Positions 1-11,252 of a stretch of DNA of 64,000 bases are shown piece after piece (within the stretch, counting starts at the first letter, position 1; the number at the start of each line of letters is the position of its first letter). A model generated the notes under the pieces. It searched no databases, had not been told where the DNA came from, and was given only the letters and a program-made list of their open reading frames with translations. This stretch comes from Laburnicola sp. R22_1. Lineage: Eukaryota > Ascomycota > Dothideomycetes > Pleosporales > Didymosphaeriaceae. The DNA lies in the NCBI GenBank assembly GCA_014281115.1, contig JACONQ010000017.1, positions 1,364,001 through 1,428,000 of the forward strand, read 5' to 3'. The translations under genes and the position numbers were made by a program.

Positions 1-1
1 C

Positions 2-544
2 TACAAGTCGCCTGTATTCGATGAACCGCGGCCATTGGCGTCAAACGGTGCGGAAAATATTCTTGGAAGAGCTGCGTCGACGTGTTTCCCGGATATGATG
101 CCCGTTCTTGTTGGGTGCGAGTCTAGCATCGATGAGTTGAACTCGCGCGTCAGCGCTGTAGACGACATTGCCATTGATGTGAGGCGTTTCCGTCTGAATA
201 TCTTGGTCAAAGGGAACGAGCCATGGGACGAAGATCGCTGGAAGACGCTGCGCATCTTGCCGAAGCCGGGATCTAAGAATGCAACGCAGACGTTTACGCT
301 CGATGTCACGCAGCGGTGTGCGCGGTGCCAGGTGCCGAATGTGGATCCAGAGACGGCAGAGAAGCATAAGAGACAGCCGTGGGATACACTGATGAAATAT
401 CGGAGGGTGGACGAGGGTATTACGTATAAGCCATGTTTTGGGATGTTGTGTGCGCCGCGTGGAGAGGGTGGCTTGCTGGAGGTGGGGATGAAAGTCGAAG
501 TGCTGGAAGTGACGGATCAGCATCGGTATATTCCTGGATTCTAG
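2..544 (+). CDS. MOSC-domain protein (mARC / molybdenum-cofactor sulfurase C-terminal type), 3' part
   Basis: The gene enters from the left edge, so the N-terminus is missing; about 180 C-terminal residues are visible, open from base 2 to the TAG at 542-544. The piece has the marks of a MOSC domain: a 'FPDMMPVLVG' stretch followed by a serine-rich helix, an RRFR-x-N-I core, a W-E-D-x-W turn, then the CARCQVPNVDPETA signature whose cysteines sit in the Mo-cofactor pocket region, and a terminal G-M-K-V-E-V strand. Family proteins bind the molybdenum cofactor and act as amidoxime reductases or as the sulfurase C-terminal module. Oddity: the usual RRFRPNI reads RRFRLNI. I cannot see whether an N-terminal beta-barrel, ferredoxin or NifS-like domain precedes it, so the exact subfamily is open. 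Confidence 0.8.
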   Translation, partial: YKSPVFDEPRPLASNGAENILGRAASTCFPDMMPVLVGCESSIDELNSRVSAVDDIAIDVRRFRLNILVKGNEPWDEDRWKTLRILPKPGSKNATQTFTLDVTQRCARCQVPNVDPETAEKHKRQPWDTLMKYRRVDEGITYKPCFGMLCAPRGEGGLLEVGMKVEVLEVTDQHRYIPGF

Positions 545-2559
545 GTGGTAATTATAGGTGAAGTAGACAATACAGCCGCAGGACAAAACTGAGTGCTTTC
601 GGCCTTCGTATTGCATATCCTGGAGTAACGCATGGGATAATCAGACTTGCAGCTGCGAGATGGAAGTCTTAAAACCTTTGGCCTTTGCATTACCCGTCCT
701 GGTGTGACACACGGCACTTGGACTTTTCGCTTCCGCCTCCGGCCAAGTGCAAGGGTTCCCTTCACCCCTTTCCAGATGTCAGCCACATGTCCCTTAAACT
801 GCTGCTTGGTAGTAGCCTCCTCAGCGGCAGTTTCCAGCGGCAGTCTGCTCAGCGACAGATCTCAGCGAGGGTTTAATCATCAGTGTCTTCCTCACGCTCA
901 TACTCGTCGCCCATTCTACCAGCTATATGTCTAGCATCATGCCTAATTACCCTCCTTTGTGCAACTCTGTTATCTTCCTCGAGACCACTGACAATGAACA
1001 TCACCCGCAATCTTTTGCAGTACGGGGTCAGTGCGCCGCGGTACTGTTCGTGAAAGTCTTCGCTAAATGCGTACCTCACTCAGGACATGTGACACGTACG
1101 AAGTCCATCTAAGCTATAGCTATACACATACATAAGCCTTCGAGCTTTAAAACTATCTGCTAAGCTCATTGCTCCACTGCGTCAAAAGTTTCCAAGTGCA
1201 TCAGCAAGTTCCGTCTCTACTCTTCTTGCAATTGATTTCGCAAGATATATTCTCATATGGGCGGTCTCGAGATCCCCGGTGAGAACTCCAGTCCAACGTC
1301 GTTCGAAGCAGTCTCCATCGGCATTCATAACGCTGGGCTGTATGCTAACGCCTCCCAGTAAATGTTCCACACCTAAACTCGCAGGATATTCTCGTATAAC
1401 GTCCGTTGCCAATTAAGGCGCAGCAGCGCATAGAGACAATTGTTGTTCATCTGGCGGATCAGATTGTGATGATCCCCGAGTGACACAAGAAAGTCTACCA
1501 CAAGTCGTCTTTTCCGCGCGACCACCAGGAGAAAAGAACACCTCTCAACCCGATGTAGTCATGGCGACACTATCTAACCTGAATTCTTCCCTGCGTCGTT
1601 CACCCTATCAACAGTATTAGAATGAGCATTGTGGACCTTTCGGTTTATCTAGATCAGTGGTCTGCTGTTGACGGCGTCTGTATTGAAGATCTTCGTCGTG
1701 TGGAGATTCTAACCAAGGTCGAGTCCGCACCATACACAGAGAGGAGTAAAACAGGAGGCACTAGAACCCAGTACCTAGCACACAGTGGACGGCGTCTGTA
1801 TATAATCGCTGTTGTTCTCGTAGCGCGTTGAAATGCGACTTTACAAGATGTGAGTCCAAATCGGAGATACTACTCGGTAATCCGAATTTTCTTGTATAGT
1901 TGTCTGCGTTATGGTATTCGCGTATCACACTAACGGTGGTTCATGGCTACCTTATGTGGCAGGGTTGTCAATTAGATTGCTGATTAAAGCGCGTGAATGT
2001 TTAGGAACAGTGCGTTTATCTAAGATGATTTGAGCATATGGAACAGAACTTCTAGCTTTAACGCTCGACAGATCGATATTTCGATTAAGTAGTGAGAGAT
2101 GAGACTGGATGAGAAGTGGCGTCTAGTGGAAGGAAGTACTACGCAGTAAAAGAAGGCGCGGGCCAGAGGAGAGCTGGTAGTATTATTGAAACGGAAAGTC
2201 GCCGTTTGGAAGGAGGGAAATACAAATACCACCCCCAACAACAAACCGACTACTCACCACCCATCTTCTTCTACAATGTCTAGTCACCTTCCACCTCACT
2301 GTTAAAGACAGAGAGACTAAGACAGCACGCTACAGAATAACTAAAGTGATGTCAAAATGCCTTTTGAAGTAATACAGCAGTGATCTGATTTTCATTCATT
2401 CATCTGAGTTCCAGATCCATCATAAATTGCCATGCGACGACGATAACAAGTCGTATCCTGAGGCCCCAAAAGACAAGACTTCGCGACCTTTCGGTACACG
2501 ATAAATCCTGAGGCATCCGAAAGCTTGTGCAATACGAGCGCCCATGATTCAAAAACCGC
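545..2559. other. Gene-poor stretch upstream of the transposon
   Basis: About 2 kb without a supportable gene. All reading frames are short and broken. One reverse-strand frame at 1182-1412 (76 codons, TTG not ATG at its start) has a balanced, protein-like composition (ESxGVEHLLGG-type start, long helix-like end), but no family is recognised and no exons connect to it. It may be a relic. Confidence 0.5.
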
Positions 2560-2561
2560 TA

Positions 2562-2609
2562 CTGTGTCCGTGCACTCAACGCCCGGATTCAGTCAACGCC
2601 CCGCTGAAC
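2562..2609 (+). repeat. Left terminal inverted repeat of the Fot1-like element
   Basis: 48 bp, exact reverse complement of 4627-4674 by direct comparison. TA immediately outside. Confidence 0.95.
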
Positions 2610-2650
2610 GCAAACCACCCCAAATTTCAACACGCCATAACGCCACTAAT

Positions 2651-4522
2651 ATGAGCTCAATTGAGGCTGCAATTAAAGAAATAGAATTGCTAAGGTTAGA
2701 AGAATCTTTCTCTTATACTAAGATCGCTAGCAAGCATGGCGTTGATCGAAGTACGCTGTCGCGAAGGCACTAAGCGATTCAAACGACGCGTGCAACTGCG
2801 GGGTTTAACCGATGGAAACTCAGTCCCTAATAAGAGCAGGAGCTTGTACAATACATTAAAGGGCTTACAGCGCGTCACTTGCCACCTACAAGAGAGATGA
2901 TACGAAATTTCGCGTCAACAATAGCCAAGGAGCCAGTGAGCGAGAGCTGGGTTACTCGCTTCATCAACCGACACAACATCTATCTGATCTCTTGATGGGC
3001 AGCTGGTATGGACAGCAATCGCCACTAAGCCGACTTAGGGGATAAATACAGCCTGTATTTTGATCTCCTGGGTGCCAAAATCAAGGAATATGACATCGAG
3101 CCTCGTCACACGTATAATATGGATGAAAAAGGCTTCTTAATTGGTATCACTAGCCGATCAAAACGAGTGTTCAGCAGACAAATGTGGGAGAATAAGGAGG
3201 TTATAGCATCTCTCCAAGATGGCTCTTGTGAATGGATTACCCTCCTAGCGTGTGTTTGCGCTGATGGATCAGCCTTGCCGCTAAGCCTTATCTATCAGGC
3301 TACCAACAAGGCTATACAATTAAGCTGGGTAGAGGATATTAAGGCAGGAGAGCACTTAGTACACATTTCCTTGTCGCCTTCAGGCTGGACAAACAACGAT
3401 ATCGGCCTTGCCTGGCTTGAACAGGTGTTTGATCGCTACACCAAGGCAAAAGCTTGACGGTCTTACCGGTTACTCATCCTTGATGGCCATAGATCTCACG
3501 TTACTATGGATTTTATCGACTATTGCGACCGTAACAGGATACTCCTAGCCATCTTCCCCCCTCATTCAACCCACACGCTTCAGCCACTTGATGTGGTTCT
3601 ATTTAAGCCTCTATCAACTGCGTACTCAAAGGAGCTATTAGATCACCTCCACCAGAGCTAGGGACTCCTCCCTATTAAGAAAGGGGACTTCTTCCCTCTA
3701 TTCTAGGAGGCCTGGACGAGCTCTTTTAAGGAGGAGACGATACTTAAGTCTTTTGAAGCAATAGGCATATCACCATTCAACCTAGAGGTTATACTCAAAA
3801 GGTTCACCAACACTACCCTAGATGAGCAGGAATCGCGAGAGAGCTCTACGTCAGTACTTAGCGGATCTAACTGGCGTAAACTAGACCGCCTTGTACGATC
3901 CGCAGTAGAAGATCAGAGTAGTAAGGACGCGCAGAAGCTTAGCCGCTCACTCTACCACATCTTAGTTCAAAATGAGTTACTTCACTATGAGATTGCTGGG
4001 TTAAGAGAGGCTCTTACTACGAAAAAGAAGCATAAGAAGAAGGGAAAACCTCTAGATCTGCAACAACGTCAAGAGTACTATGGGGGGGCGGTTTTCTGGT
4101 CACCAAGGAAGGTTAGGGAGGCTCGCGTACGTCAGTCTGTGAAGGAGTAAGAGGAGAAGGAGCAGAAGCTTCAAAAAGCTGAGAAGGCTGAGTTGAAGAA
4201 GGCAGCTAAGCTATGCAAGGAGAAAATTGCAGAGGAGAAGCGTGTGGCGAGGGAGGCAGCTAAGGTAGCTAAGGAGAAGGAGAAGGCTGAGAAGGCAGCA
4301 GAGCGTGCTCGCTAGAGAGAAGCTTGCGACGATGCAAAAGCTCTACAATCTACCCAAAAGGGTAAGAGAAAGGCCTCGCAGCTATCTATATAGAGCAACA
4401 AGCGTTAGAAACGCGTAGTTAATACTATAACTACTTAGGAGGCTTCAGGTGCCGTATCAGCAGCTCCACCCAAGACCACGCGGTATGGCTACAACGTTAA
4501 GCTTCCAAGTAAATATAAGTAG
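2651..4522 (+). pseudogene. DDE/D transposase of the Fot1-like element, 13 in-frame stops
   Basis: From ATG 2651 to TAG 4520-4522 a single frame of 624 codons can be followed without any frameshift. It shows an N-terminal helix-turn-helix (around residues 10-40, '...SYTKIASKHGVDRSTLSRRH'), a CENP-B/pogo-type second DNA-binding region, and the DDE_1 core with the three acidic sites in YNMDEKGF, LLILDGHRSH and LQPLDVVLF, then a Lys/Glu/Ala-rich coiled tail. Internal stops lie at 2771, 2828, 2831, 2993, 3026, 3455, 3659, 3704, 4148, 4313, 4391, 4406 and 4436. Eleven are TAA/TAG (one C-to-T step from a Gln codon, at CpA) and two are TGA (one step from CGA). This is the spectrum expected of repeat-induced point mutation. 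The copy cannot encode an active enzyme. Confidence 0.92.
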
Positions 4523-4626
4523 CACAGGTGAATCGCAAGCATTAAAATAGTACTCTACTACAAAATCTCGTAATAATAGCGATTTTGTGTGGCTCTGCAG
4601 CCTTATTTTAGTTAAGCTGCTATGGT

Positions 4627-4674
4627 GTTCAGCGGGGCGTTGACTGAATCCGGGCGTTGAGTGCACGGACACAG
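4627..4674 (-). repeat. Right terminal inverted repeat of the Fot1-like element
   Basis: 48 bp, exact reverse complement of 2562-2609. TA immediately outside (4675-4676). Confidence 0.95.
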
Positions 4675-4676
4675 TA

Positions 4677-5393
4677 CACTACTGCACGTCATGCACCCGG
4701 ATCTGCAGGAACGCGTGGGTAGCGTGGGGTTCCGGGGTTCCCCATGCACATGCGCAACATCAACGTCGCAACCTCACACACAAGCCCAACACAACACAAC
4801 ACAACACACCGGAAACATGATTCTGAAGCTTGATTTGTACACAGCCTACCGCACCCAATTCGCAAGATACGTGACTCCGGTTCACCCGCAAACAAACAAA
4901 TAAGCATGCATAAAGCCCGAGGTATCCAGTATGCCTGCCCGGGGTATCACAAAGGAAATAAAACAGGGTATGAGGAAAGACGAGAAGGCCACCTGTCGCA
5001 TGGATTTCGGTTAGACAAAAGAGAGTCCGTCAACGCCGTCGTCTTGGTGGTGGGTAATGATGGGGAACAATGACGGGGGACAAAAGACAGGTGGGTTGAT
5101 TACGTGAGGGAAAAAGACAACTGTGTAGTCTGGTCGCTGAACGAGTCTTGAAGGTCGCAAACAGCGTACTTTACCGGGCATAGTACGGCATCGTCGGTGA
5201 AGCGCGAGCGTAACCGCGAAAGCGAGCCAGATGATGTGAAGTCAATTATGTTCGTCGGAAACGATGAGTATCGTGGGGAACCGGAGCCAGAAACTGGGTA
5301 TGTTGTACAGGGAAAGGGTAACGCCGCCGCCGCCACTCTCGGCTAGAGATACTGATAGACGGCCAGTGAGAGTGGCAGGAAGAAGACGCGACC
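4677..5393. other. Intergenic: transposon to H1-tail gene
   Basis: About 0.7 kb, no gene seen. It contains a pentanucleotide microsatellite, four CAACA units at 4787-4806. The right part is the presumed 3' UTR of the minus-strand gene at 5394-6440. Confidence 0.5.
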
Positions 5394-6440
5394 TTAGGCC
5401 TTGGTGCCCGGGGGGGTCTTCTTGCCTGGAGTTGTCTTGGCCACGCCGCCCTTCTTGTTGGTGCGCGAGGCGCTGGCCTTCTTCGGAGACCTGCTGGCCT
5501 TCTTGGGAGTCCGGCCAGCATTCTTGGGAGTCTTGCTGATGTCGAACGGGTTGCCCTCGGCATCGAGCTGCGGAAGGAACTCGATAGACGGAACCTGGTC
5601 GCAGTCCTCCTTCTCGAGCATGTCCTTGATGACGTTGACGACATACTCGACTTCAGGCTTGGACTTGTTCTCGCCCAGGAAGTCATTGAGCTCGCGGAGC
5701 ACGTTGACGGGGGCTTCGAAGTGTCGGTTATCTCCAGGAGCGACCACGGCCGCGGCCTCCTCCTCGCTCATACCCGAGGCAACCTTGCGCGAGTAGGTAT
5801 TGAGACGCTGCTCCTCGCTCTTCTTCAATGCGACCGTGTACTTGGTTCCCGGGAACTGGTCTTGGATGATGGAGAACTGGCGGAGGACGAGGGTGATCTT
5901 GCGCGTCTGCCAAAGCTTCTGGTTGTAGGTGGCACGCTGGTAGTGCTTGCGGCAGAAGAGAGGCCAATCGGTGATGAGGCGGGTGCAGGCTTTGTTCCTA
6001 CCAAAATGGTCCGAGATCACCTTGCGCGACAGATCCATGGTGGTCTGGCCAGTTCGGCACTCCTCGAACTCGTCGTTCATGCACTTGAACGACTCTCCAA
6101 CAGCGCCGTTGTTCTCAACATCTCCGTCGGTCTTCAACTCCACATCTCCAGTGGACGGCGCGGGCGAGGCGGGCGGGTCCAGGGCGAGGTCTTCCATGCC
6201 GACGTCGTCGGCCGGGGTGGCTGGAGCGGTAGCCGGAGCGGGAGTCGAAGCAGTCGGAGCCAGTGCCGGAGCAGAAGCAGGCGGAGGGGAGGGAAGACCT
6301 TTGACGTCAGAGGCCGCCGATGGGTTGAGGATGAGGGACAAACTCATGGCCGGGTGTGCGTTGTCGGGGTTGTCAGTGGCCGCGACCTCGGGGGCGGGGG
6401 CGGGCGTGAAAGCAATGGCGGCTTCGGCGGGGGCAGACAT
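5394..6440 (-). CDS. Conserved fungal protein with Pro/Ala-rich N-terminus and histone-H1-like basic tail
   Basis: Single-exon gene of 348 aa. I start it at the ATG at 6440 (MSAPAEAAIAF...), because the frame upstream reads as leader. Residues 1-100 are Pro/Ala-rich and probably disordered. Residues about 115-290 form a compact, conserved-looking core rich in aromatic and basic residues (CMNDEFEECRTGQ, SRKVISDHFGRNKACT, WPLFCRKHYQRATYNQK). The last 60 residues are a Lys/Pro/Ser/Ala tail with TPKN, TPKK and SPKK motifs like the minor-groove binding repeats of histone H1 tails. I recall this core from fungal proteins labelled 'ORP1-like', whose function I do not know. A nuclear, DNA- or chromatin-associated role is inferred only from the tail. 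Confidence 0.85.
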   Translation of the reverse strand: MSAPAEAAIAFTPAPAPEVAATDNPDNAHPAMSLSLILNPSAASDVKGLPSPPPASAPALAPTASTPAPATAPATPADDVGMEDLALDPPASPAPSTGDVELKTDGDVENNGAVGESFKCMNDEFEECRTGQTTMDLSRKVISDHFGRNKACTRLITDWPLFCRKHYQRATYNQKLWQTRKITLVLRQFSIIQDQFPGTKYTVALKKSEEQRLNTYSRKVASGMSEEEAAAVVAPGDNRHFEAPVNVLRELNDFLGENKSKPEVEYVVNVIKDMLEKEDCDQVPSIEFLPQLDAEGNPFDISKTPKNAGRTPKKASRSPKKASASRTNKKGGVAKTTPGKKTPPGTKA

Positions 6441-8935
6441 GGTGTGCGTCGGCTGGCAGGTGGAGGGGTAGAAGATAAGAGAGCAGTATACCTTGAGGTA
6501 GTGGAAAGGTTGCTGGTTGAAAATGTGGCTCAGGAGACTGCGGGGGTTGAGGATCTGAGGGAATCTCGAGGCAGGTGGGCGGACGGGTATCTTATAGGCT
6601 GCAATGTGCAGAGGCTCCAAACGGCGCCAAGGCGAGCTTCGCCGTGGTGATGCTGGCGGGGCTGCGGTGAAGGTTCGCTGTTTGAGAGCGTCTGACCACT
6701 CCGTGGTGAAGACGGGGGAGTAGGCAGCCCGCACGACACGGCCCTTATTCACGCACGTCGAACAATGGTGGCCCCACACAGCTTGGGACCGGGTGACGAT
6801 GTAGTTGCCTGACATAGTGCGCAGGTTGGGCGGTCTTGAGGCCCATGAGAGCCGCACAATGCCTTTGGATTCGCTACACGGTGCCGCCAAGCATGGAGTT
6901 TGCGGTGAAGCTCTGGAAGCTCTGTCCAGAGGACGGCTCACCTGGGTATTGTGCCACCGACAACCCTGCCCGCTCAAATGACAACAATCCTAGCGCCGCT
7001 CTCGTGCTCTACTCCAGAGGGGCGTTGCGGGGAAGCTGAAGGCGCTGTCAAATCCGTGCCAGTCACAGCCGCACTTGTTTCGCCAGCAGTCGAATGCAGC
7101 GGCCCTGCCGCATGCAATGCCACTTGAGCCTTGGTTGAATGGCGTGTTGTGTTTGAACAAGCACACTATTGGCTTACAATGTATGTGATTGACGTGGAGG
7201 CACAACCTGGACTAATGCACGATGCTCACCTGTGGATGATTGAAGGAATGGATGTATATGCGAACGGGAGACTGGTGGAGGATGAATTGAAGCGTGGCCA
7301 AAACGTTAGTCGGCGACAAAGAGCAGCTGACGCGCTCTGCGCTCTGTGCCGAGTTCAAAGCTTTTCTCGTGACATGCTGAACGGGCCGCAGAGCTTTGAA
7401 TCACTGTAAACAGCCATCGATTTTGCCACATCATCTCGAAAAATTGCATGAGCGGCTCTCACAGCGTCAGTCAGCTTGTAGGCAATCATTTAAGGGGCAA
7501 ACATACCAGTTAGGTTGCTGTCTGCGCTCTAGACTACGCACGCTTCCAAAGTATAAGCCCAACACAGTGTTGAGTCCAGGAATTGCCGTAGATGCCGCGT
7601 GAGCTCCATTGATAGGTCGTGCCGTGTTGTGAATTGTACAATCTGATTCGCAGGAGTCCAGGATTTTGTGTACAATAAGACGTCGATTCGTTACGAAAGC
7701 TGTATTGTGGGTCCGCTTGTCTGGAAGCGGCGCACAAGTCCCGTATCATACATGTAAAGCTCCGTATCGCATTAGCAACTTCCAAGAAGGGAGACAACGA
7801 GAATCTACATGAGTCTGGCTAAGACAACTCGCAGCGGCTAGGGTGCCGTGACAAGGACTGCAGACAACTTTGTGTATTGGAGGTATGATATATTCGAAAG
7901 TAGCGAAGCAGGAGATGAACCATGTGGAGAAGTTTTCATGGGGTGATGCATCAGTCCAGTCCACAAAACATTTGAACGAACCAAGGGGCATACAGCAAGT
8001 AAAACATTGTAAATCAAACCGGGATCCGAAGCTATTCGGAAAGCCGTGGTACACATGATGCGCTAAGACCAAGATTTTGATGAGCATCTGGCCATAGTAC
8101 CTGTCTTTGGGCGATACGGTCGGACTCGAGATTGGGCCAGGTGGAGGATCTCCCATTGAAGGCCCTTACACAAGGGCCTAATGCGAATGTTTCACTTATA
8201 CAACTCTCAGAGACATTGGGATATTCCTTCTGGTGCTGTTTGGCAGAAGGTATTGCTCTCATGCTGTTGTCGCGCCCCATCGTTCTTCCTGGTTCGTGCG
8301 TAGTGCTTCGTGTCGTCATCTGGTCTTCTTCTTCCCCCGATCCGCGTGGATACAAACACACTATTTCTTTCCATAGATGCTTTTTTCATCAAAGATAGAC
8401 AATGCTTAGCAGCATCATGAGCTCGGAAATCATCATCCAGATGGGGTGAGTGCAAGAAGATGTCCTGGACGATGGCGCACGAAGTTCATTCGCTCGGGCG
8501 GCATCTCCGGCGGTCCCACCACGTGACGCCCAACAGCCCTAAATAACCCTAAGTCAATTTCGGATAGTGCGGATCCTGCCCCCCTTCGTTGGCGATCCTC
8601 TCCATCCTTCGAGCCTCAAGAATTCATCGAGCAAAATCGTCACCTCTAAACCTCTAGCGTATCAGTGAACTTTGTCCTATACATATGTAGCGTCTCTCAC
8701 ACTCCTTTTGCGTGCTCCAAACCCAGCCCTAACCAGACTTACAAGCTTACCGGCCATAAGCCAGGCGCTATTCACCATCATACCAATTAGGCGATTGAAC
8801 ACAAGTAGCTTTCACACAAAAATAATTACGGGGATAGAATATCTGCTTTTTTCAAACAGGACTCGAGGCTGTGCCCCATCGTAGGCTGCCTGTGTCACAC
8901 TTCTATGGTACAATGCGATGGAGGGCATGTGATCC
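6441..8935. other. Gene-poor stretch, 2.5 kb
   Basis: The left end is promoter and 5' leader of the minus-strand gene starting at 6440. The rest has only short, unconvincing frames on both strands. Visible landmarks are a CACGTG core at 8520-8525 and a telomere-repeat-like CCCTAAATAACCCTAA near 8537-8552. A frame at about 8827-8960 (tyrosine-glycine-aspartate start, 'YGDRISAFFKQ') may be further relic of the helicase to its right, in another phase. Confidence 0.45.
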
Positions 8936-10859
8936 TTGGTTTCGACAAACGGGAGTGTGCAGTCAAACGGAGATGGTAAGATCTCCAAACCGAATGACTG
9001 GATACGTCGGATCCTTTTTCCAGTCGACACAGACGGAAAAGTTCAAACCGAGCTGCGCAAGGTGCCCCAGCGAGCCTTGTTTGACCCTCAAGTCAACTAC
9101 GAACAGGCTCAGGCTGTCAATTCAGTATGTGTAAATGAGTATGGATGTCTCCCATACCTTGTCTCCGGCCCGCCTGGGACAGGCAAGACGAAAACCATGG
9201 TCGAAATGGCAATCAATGCAGCTTCTGAACAGCTACATAACGGATCACATCCTGATATGCGCCCCCTCAGAGTCTGCCGCTGATATGCTGGCTCTTCGTT
9301 TGAAGCATTACCTGAATACATCCCAGCTGCTATGTCTCAATGGCCCCTGGCGTGCCAATTATGAAGTCCCTCAAGAGCTCAAGCAGTACACTTATATGGA
9401 TATGGAAACCGACATGTTCACGTTGCCTCCATTCAAGCAGTTCATGGCCTACAACGTGGTCGTCACGTCTTCTAGAGATGCAGCAATTCTTGTAAAGGCG
9501 CGGCTGACCAACGCTGACTTGTGGACACTCGAAAAGAACATGTTGGAAGCTTTCAATCCGGAAGTACCAAAACCACTGCCCAAGCTGCATTGGGGCGCTC
9601 TTCTGCTGGACGAAGGGGCCCAACTAACCGAGCTTGACGCCCTGTCCGCCATTATCACGGTGTGTCGTAAGTGTTTACACCTCCCACATCCATCTTGTAT
9701 ACTGACTGACTTTTCGCAGCGCCTTCAGAATACCCAGCCAGCATGGCCCAACGGCGCTTTGTAATAGCCGGAGACGAGAAACAGCTCGGTCCCAAGACCG
9801 CCTCTCGCGACCCTCAATTCTCCATGTCACTCTTCACTCGACTGTTCGACCGCTCCCTTTACAAGAACCACCCTTTATCCCGCACAAACGTCAAGCCCTC
9901 CACAGGCCCACCCGTCTTCCAAAAAAACAAAAAAGCTCCCAATCCTCTACCCCGCCTTCACAAACTTCATCCGAAACTATCGCTCCCACCCCTCCATCCT
10001 GTCTGTCCTTAGCACCCTCTTCTACAACGACACCCTGATCCCCTCATCCCCCACTCCCAACACCCCCCTCTAAACCTCCACCCTCTGGCAAGGCCGCAAA
10101 TGGCCCGTCCTCTTCATCCCGCACCACCACCTCGACGAAATCGAACGCGACGGCGGCGGCGTGTACAACGTCCAAGAAGCCCGTCTAGCCTGCGACACCG
10201 CCGCCCACCTTATCCTCCACGACAAAGTCGCCCAACCCGACGTCTGCATCATCAGCCCCTTCGCCGCACAAGTCAAGCGCCTCCGCTTGCTGATGCGATC
10301 TCCCGCGTACGGCTACTGGGACGTCAACATCGGCCCGCTCGAAGCCTTTCAGGGGCTTGAGAAGCGCGTAGTCATCGTTTCTACGACGCGGGCGCGCGAG
10401 CGCTTCCTTGCTGAGGATGCAAAGCGTGGGTTGGGGCTTGCGCATTAGCCGCGGAAGATGAATATTGCGCTTACGAGGGCGAAGGAGGCGCTGGTTGTGT
10501 TGGGGAATGTACGGGTTTTGGAGGTGGATGAGCATTGGAGGGAATGGGTGGCATTTTGTTGGCGGAATGGGTTTGTTAGGGGTGGAAAGAGTGATGTGCC
10601 GGGGTTTTGGTCGGAGAGGGTGGGCGTGTTGGAGAAGGCGTTGTTGGTGGGGGAGAGTATGCCTGTGGATGGGGAGGTGGGACGCGTTTTGGGGGCGGCT
10701 GATGTGAGGGATGGTGTTGATGGAAGTTATGAGGCTTGGATTGAGAGTTTGAGGGAGGCTATGGATGAAGAAGAAACAGAGGATGTGGACGGAGAGGACG
10801 GAGATGGTGGAGAAGAGGTTGAGGATGGAGACGCCAGCCTTGGCCACGAGGAGCTTTAA
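8936..10859 (+). pseudogene. Decayed SF1 helicase (Mov10/UPF1-type) relic
   Basis: The remains of an RNA helicase of superfamily 1 are clear: motif Q/I region with Walker A GPPGTGKTKT (about 9170-9195), motif Ia 'HILICAPSES', motif II reading DEGAQ, motif III 'VIAGDEKQLGP', motif IV 'NYRSHPSIL', and motifs V-VI 'EAFQGLEKRVVIVSTTR' and 'MNIALTRAKEAL'. A 53-nt intron (9667-9719) splices in frame. The frame is broken four times: a one-base slip near 9240, an extra A in the A7 run at 9921-9927, TAA at 10071-10073 and TAG at 10446-10448 (both one C-to-T step from Gln). The N-terminal half of a normal family member is absent or unrecognisable. The Glu/Asp-rich tail runs to TAA 10857. Decay or, less likely, assembly error. 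Confidence 0.8.
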
Positions 10860-11252
10860 GGTGACGACGACTATGGAGACAAAGACGGAGACGGAGACGT
10901 CAGCCTAGGTCCCACGGAGCTGAAGGCATAGCGCGCACAAATTCGAACACACGAATTATTACCGAGGACGGCCAAAAAAAAAGTATAAACAAATCCCAGT
11001 AGGGCATTTTTCATATCTACTACGGAAGACTTCCAAACAGCAAGCCACCCGGGGATCCTCGCAACTACTAGATCCCTTCTCACCTCACCTCAGCCAAAGC
11101 CGTAAATACCAAGACCCAAAGATCAAGCTGCCGTGCTCTTCGCACATAAGCAAAGTATAAATCACCCAGTAAAACGCCAAAGCGCCTAATTCCCTGATGT
11201 GAAAGCCACCTTCATGAAGTGCACGCAGAAGGAACTCCATAGACGCCTCCAA
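10860..11252. other. Convergent intergenic region, helicase relic / mit1-like gene
   Basis: About 390 bp between two converging units. It begins with further GGAGAC-rich copies continuing the acidic repeat of the helicase tail, then 3' UTR of the minus-strand remodeller. No gene seen. Confidence 0.5.

Larger units (their letters stand above)
2562..4674 (+). mobile_element. Fot1/pogo-like (Tc1-mariner superfamily) DNA transposon, RIP-damaged
   Basis: A 2113-bp element with perfect 48-bp terminal inverted repeats (2562-2609 and 4627-4674, starting CTGTGTCCGTGCACTC), flanked on both sides by the dinucleotide TA (2560-2561 and 4675-4676), the target-site duplication of this superfamily. It holds one transposase frame on the + strand (see the pseudogene entry). 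Intact terminal repeats with a clean TSD point to a fairly recent insertion that was inactivated by point mutation, not by deletion. A short imperfect hairpin (4560-4570 with 4580-4588) lies between the transposase stop and the right repeat. Confidence 0.93.

Noticed and set aside
5721..6650. 309-codon + strand frame
   Set aside because: Antisense shadow of the conserved 348-aa minus-strand gene; Gly/Arg/Ser-biased product without domains.
8537..8552. CCCTAAATAACCCTAA telomere-like string
   Set aside because: Only two imperfect units inside ordinary single-copy sequence; not a telomere or subtelomere signal by itself.
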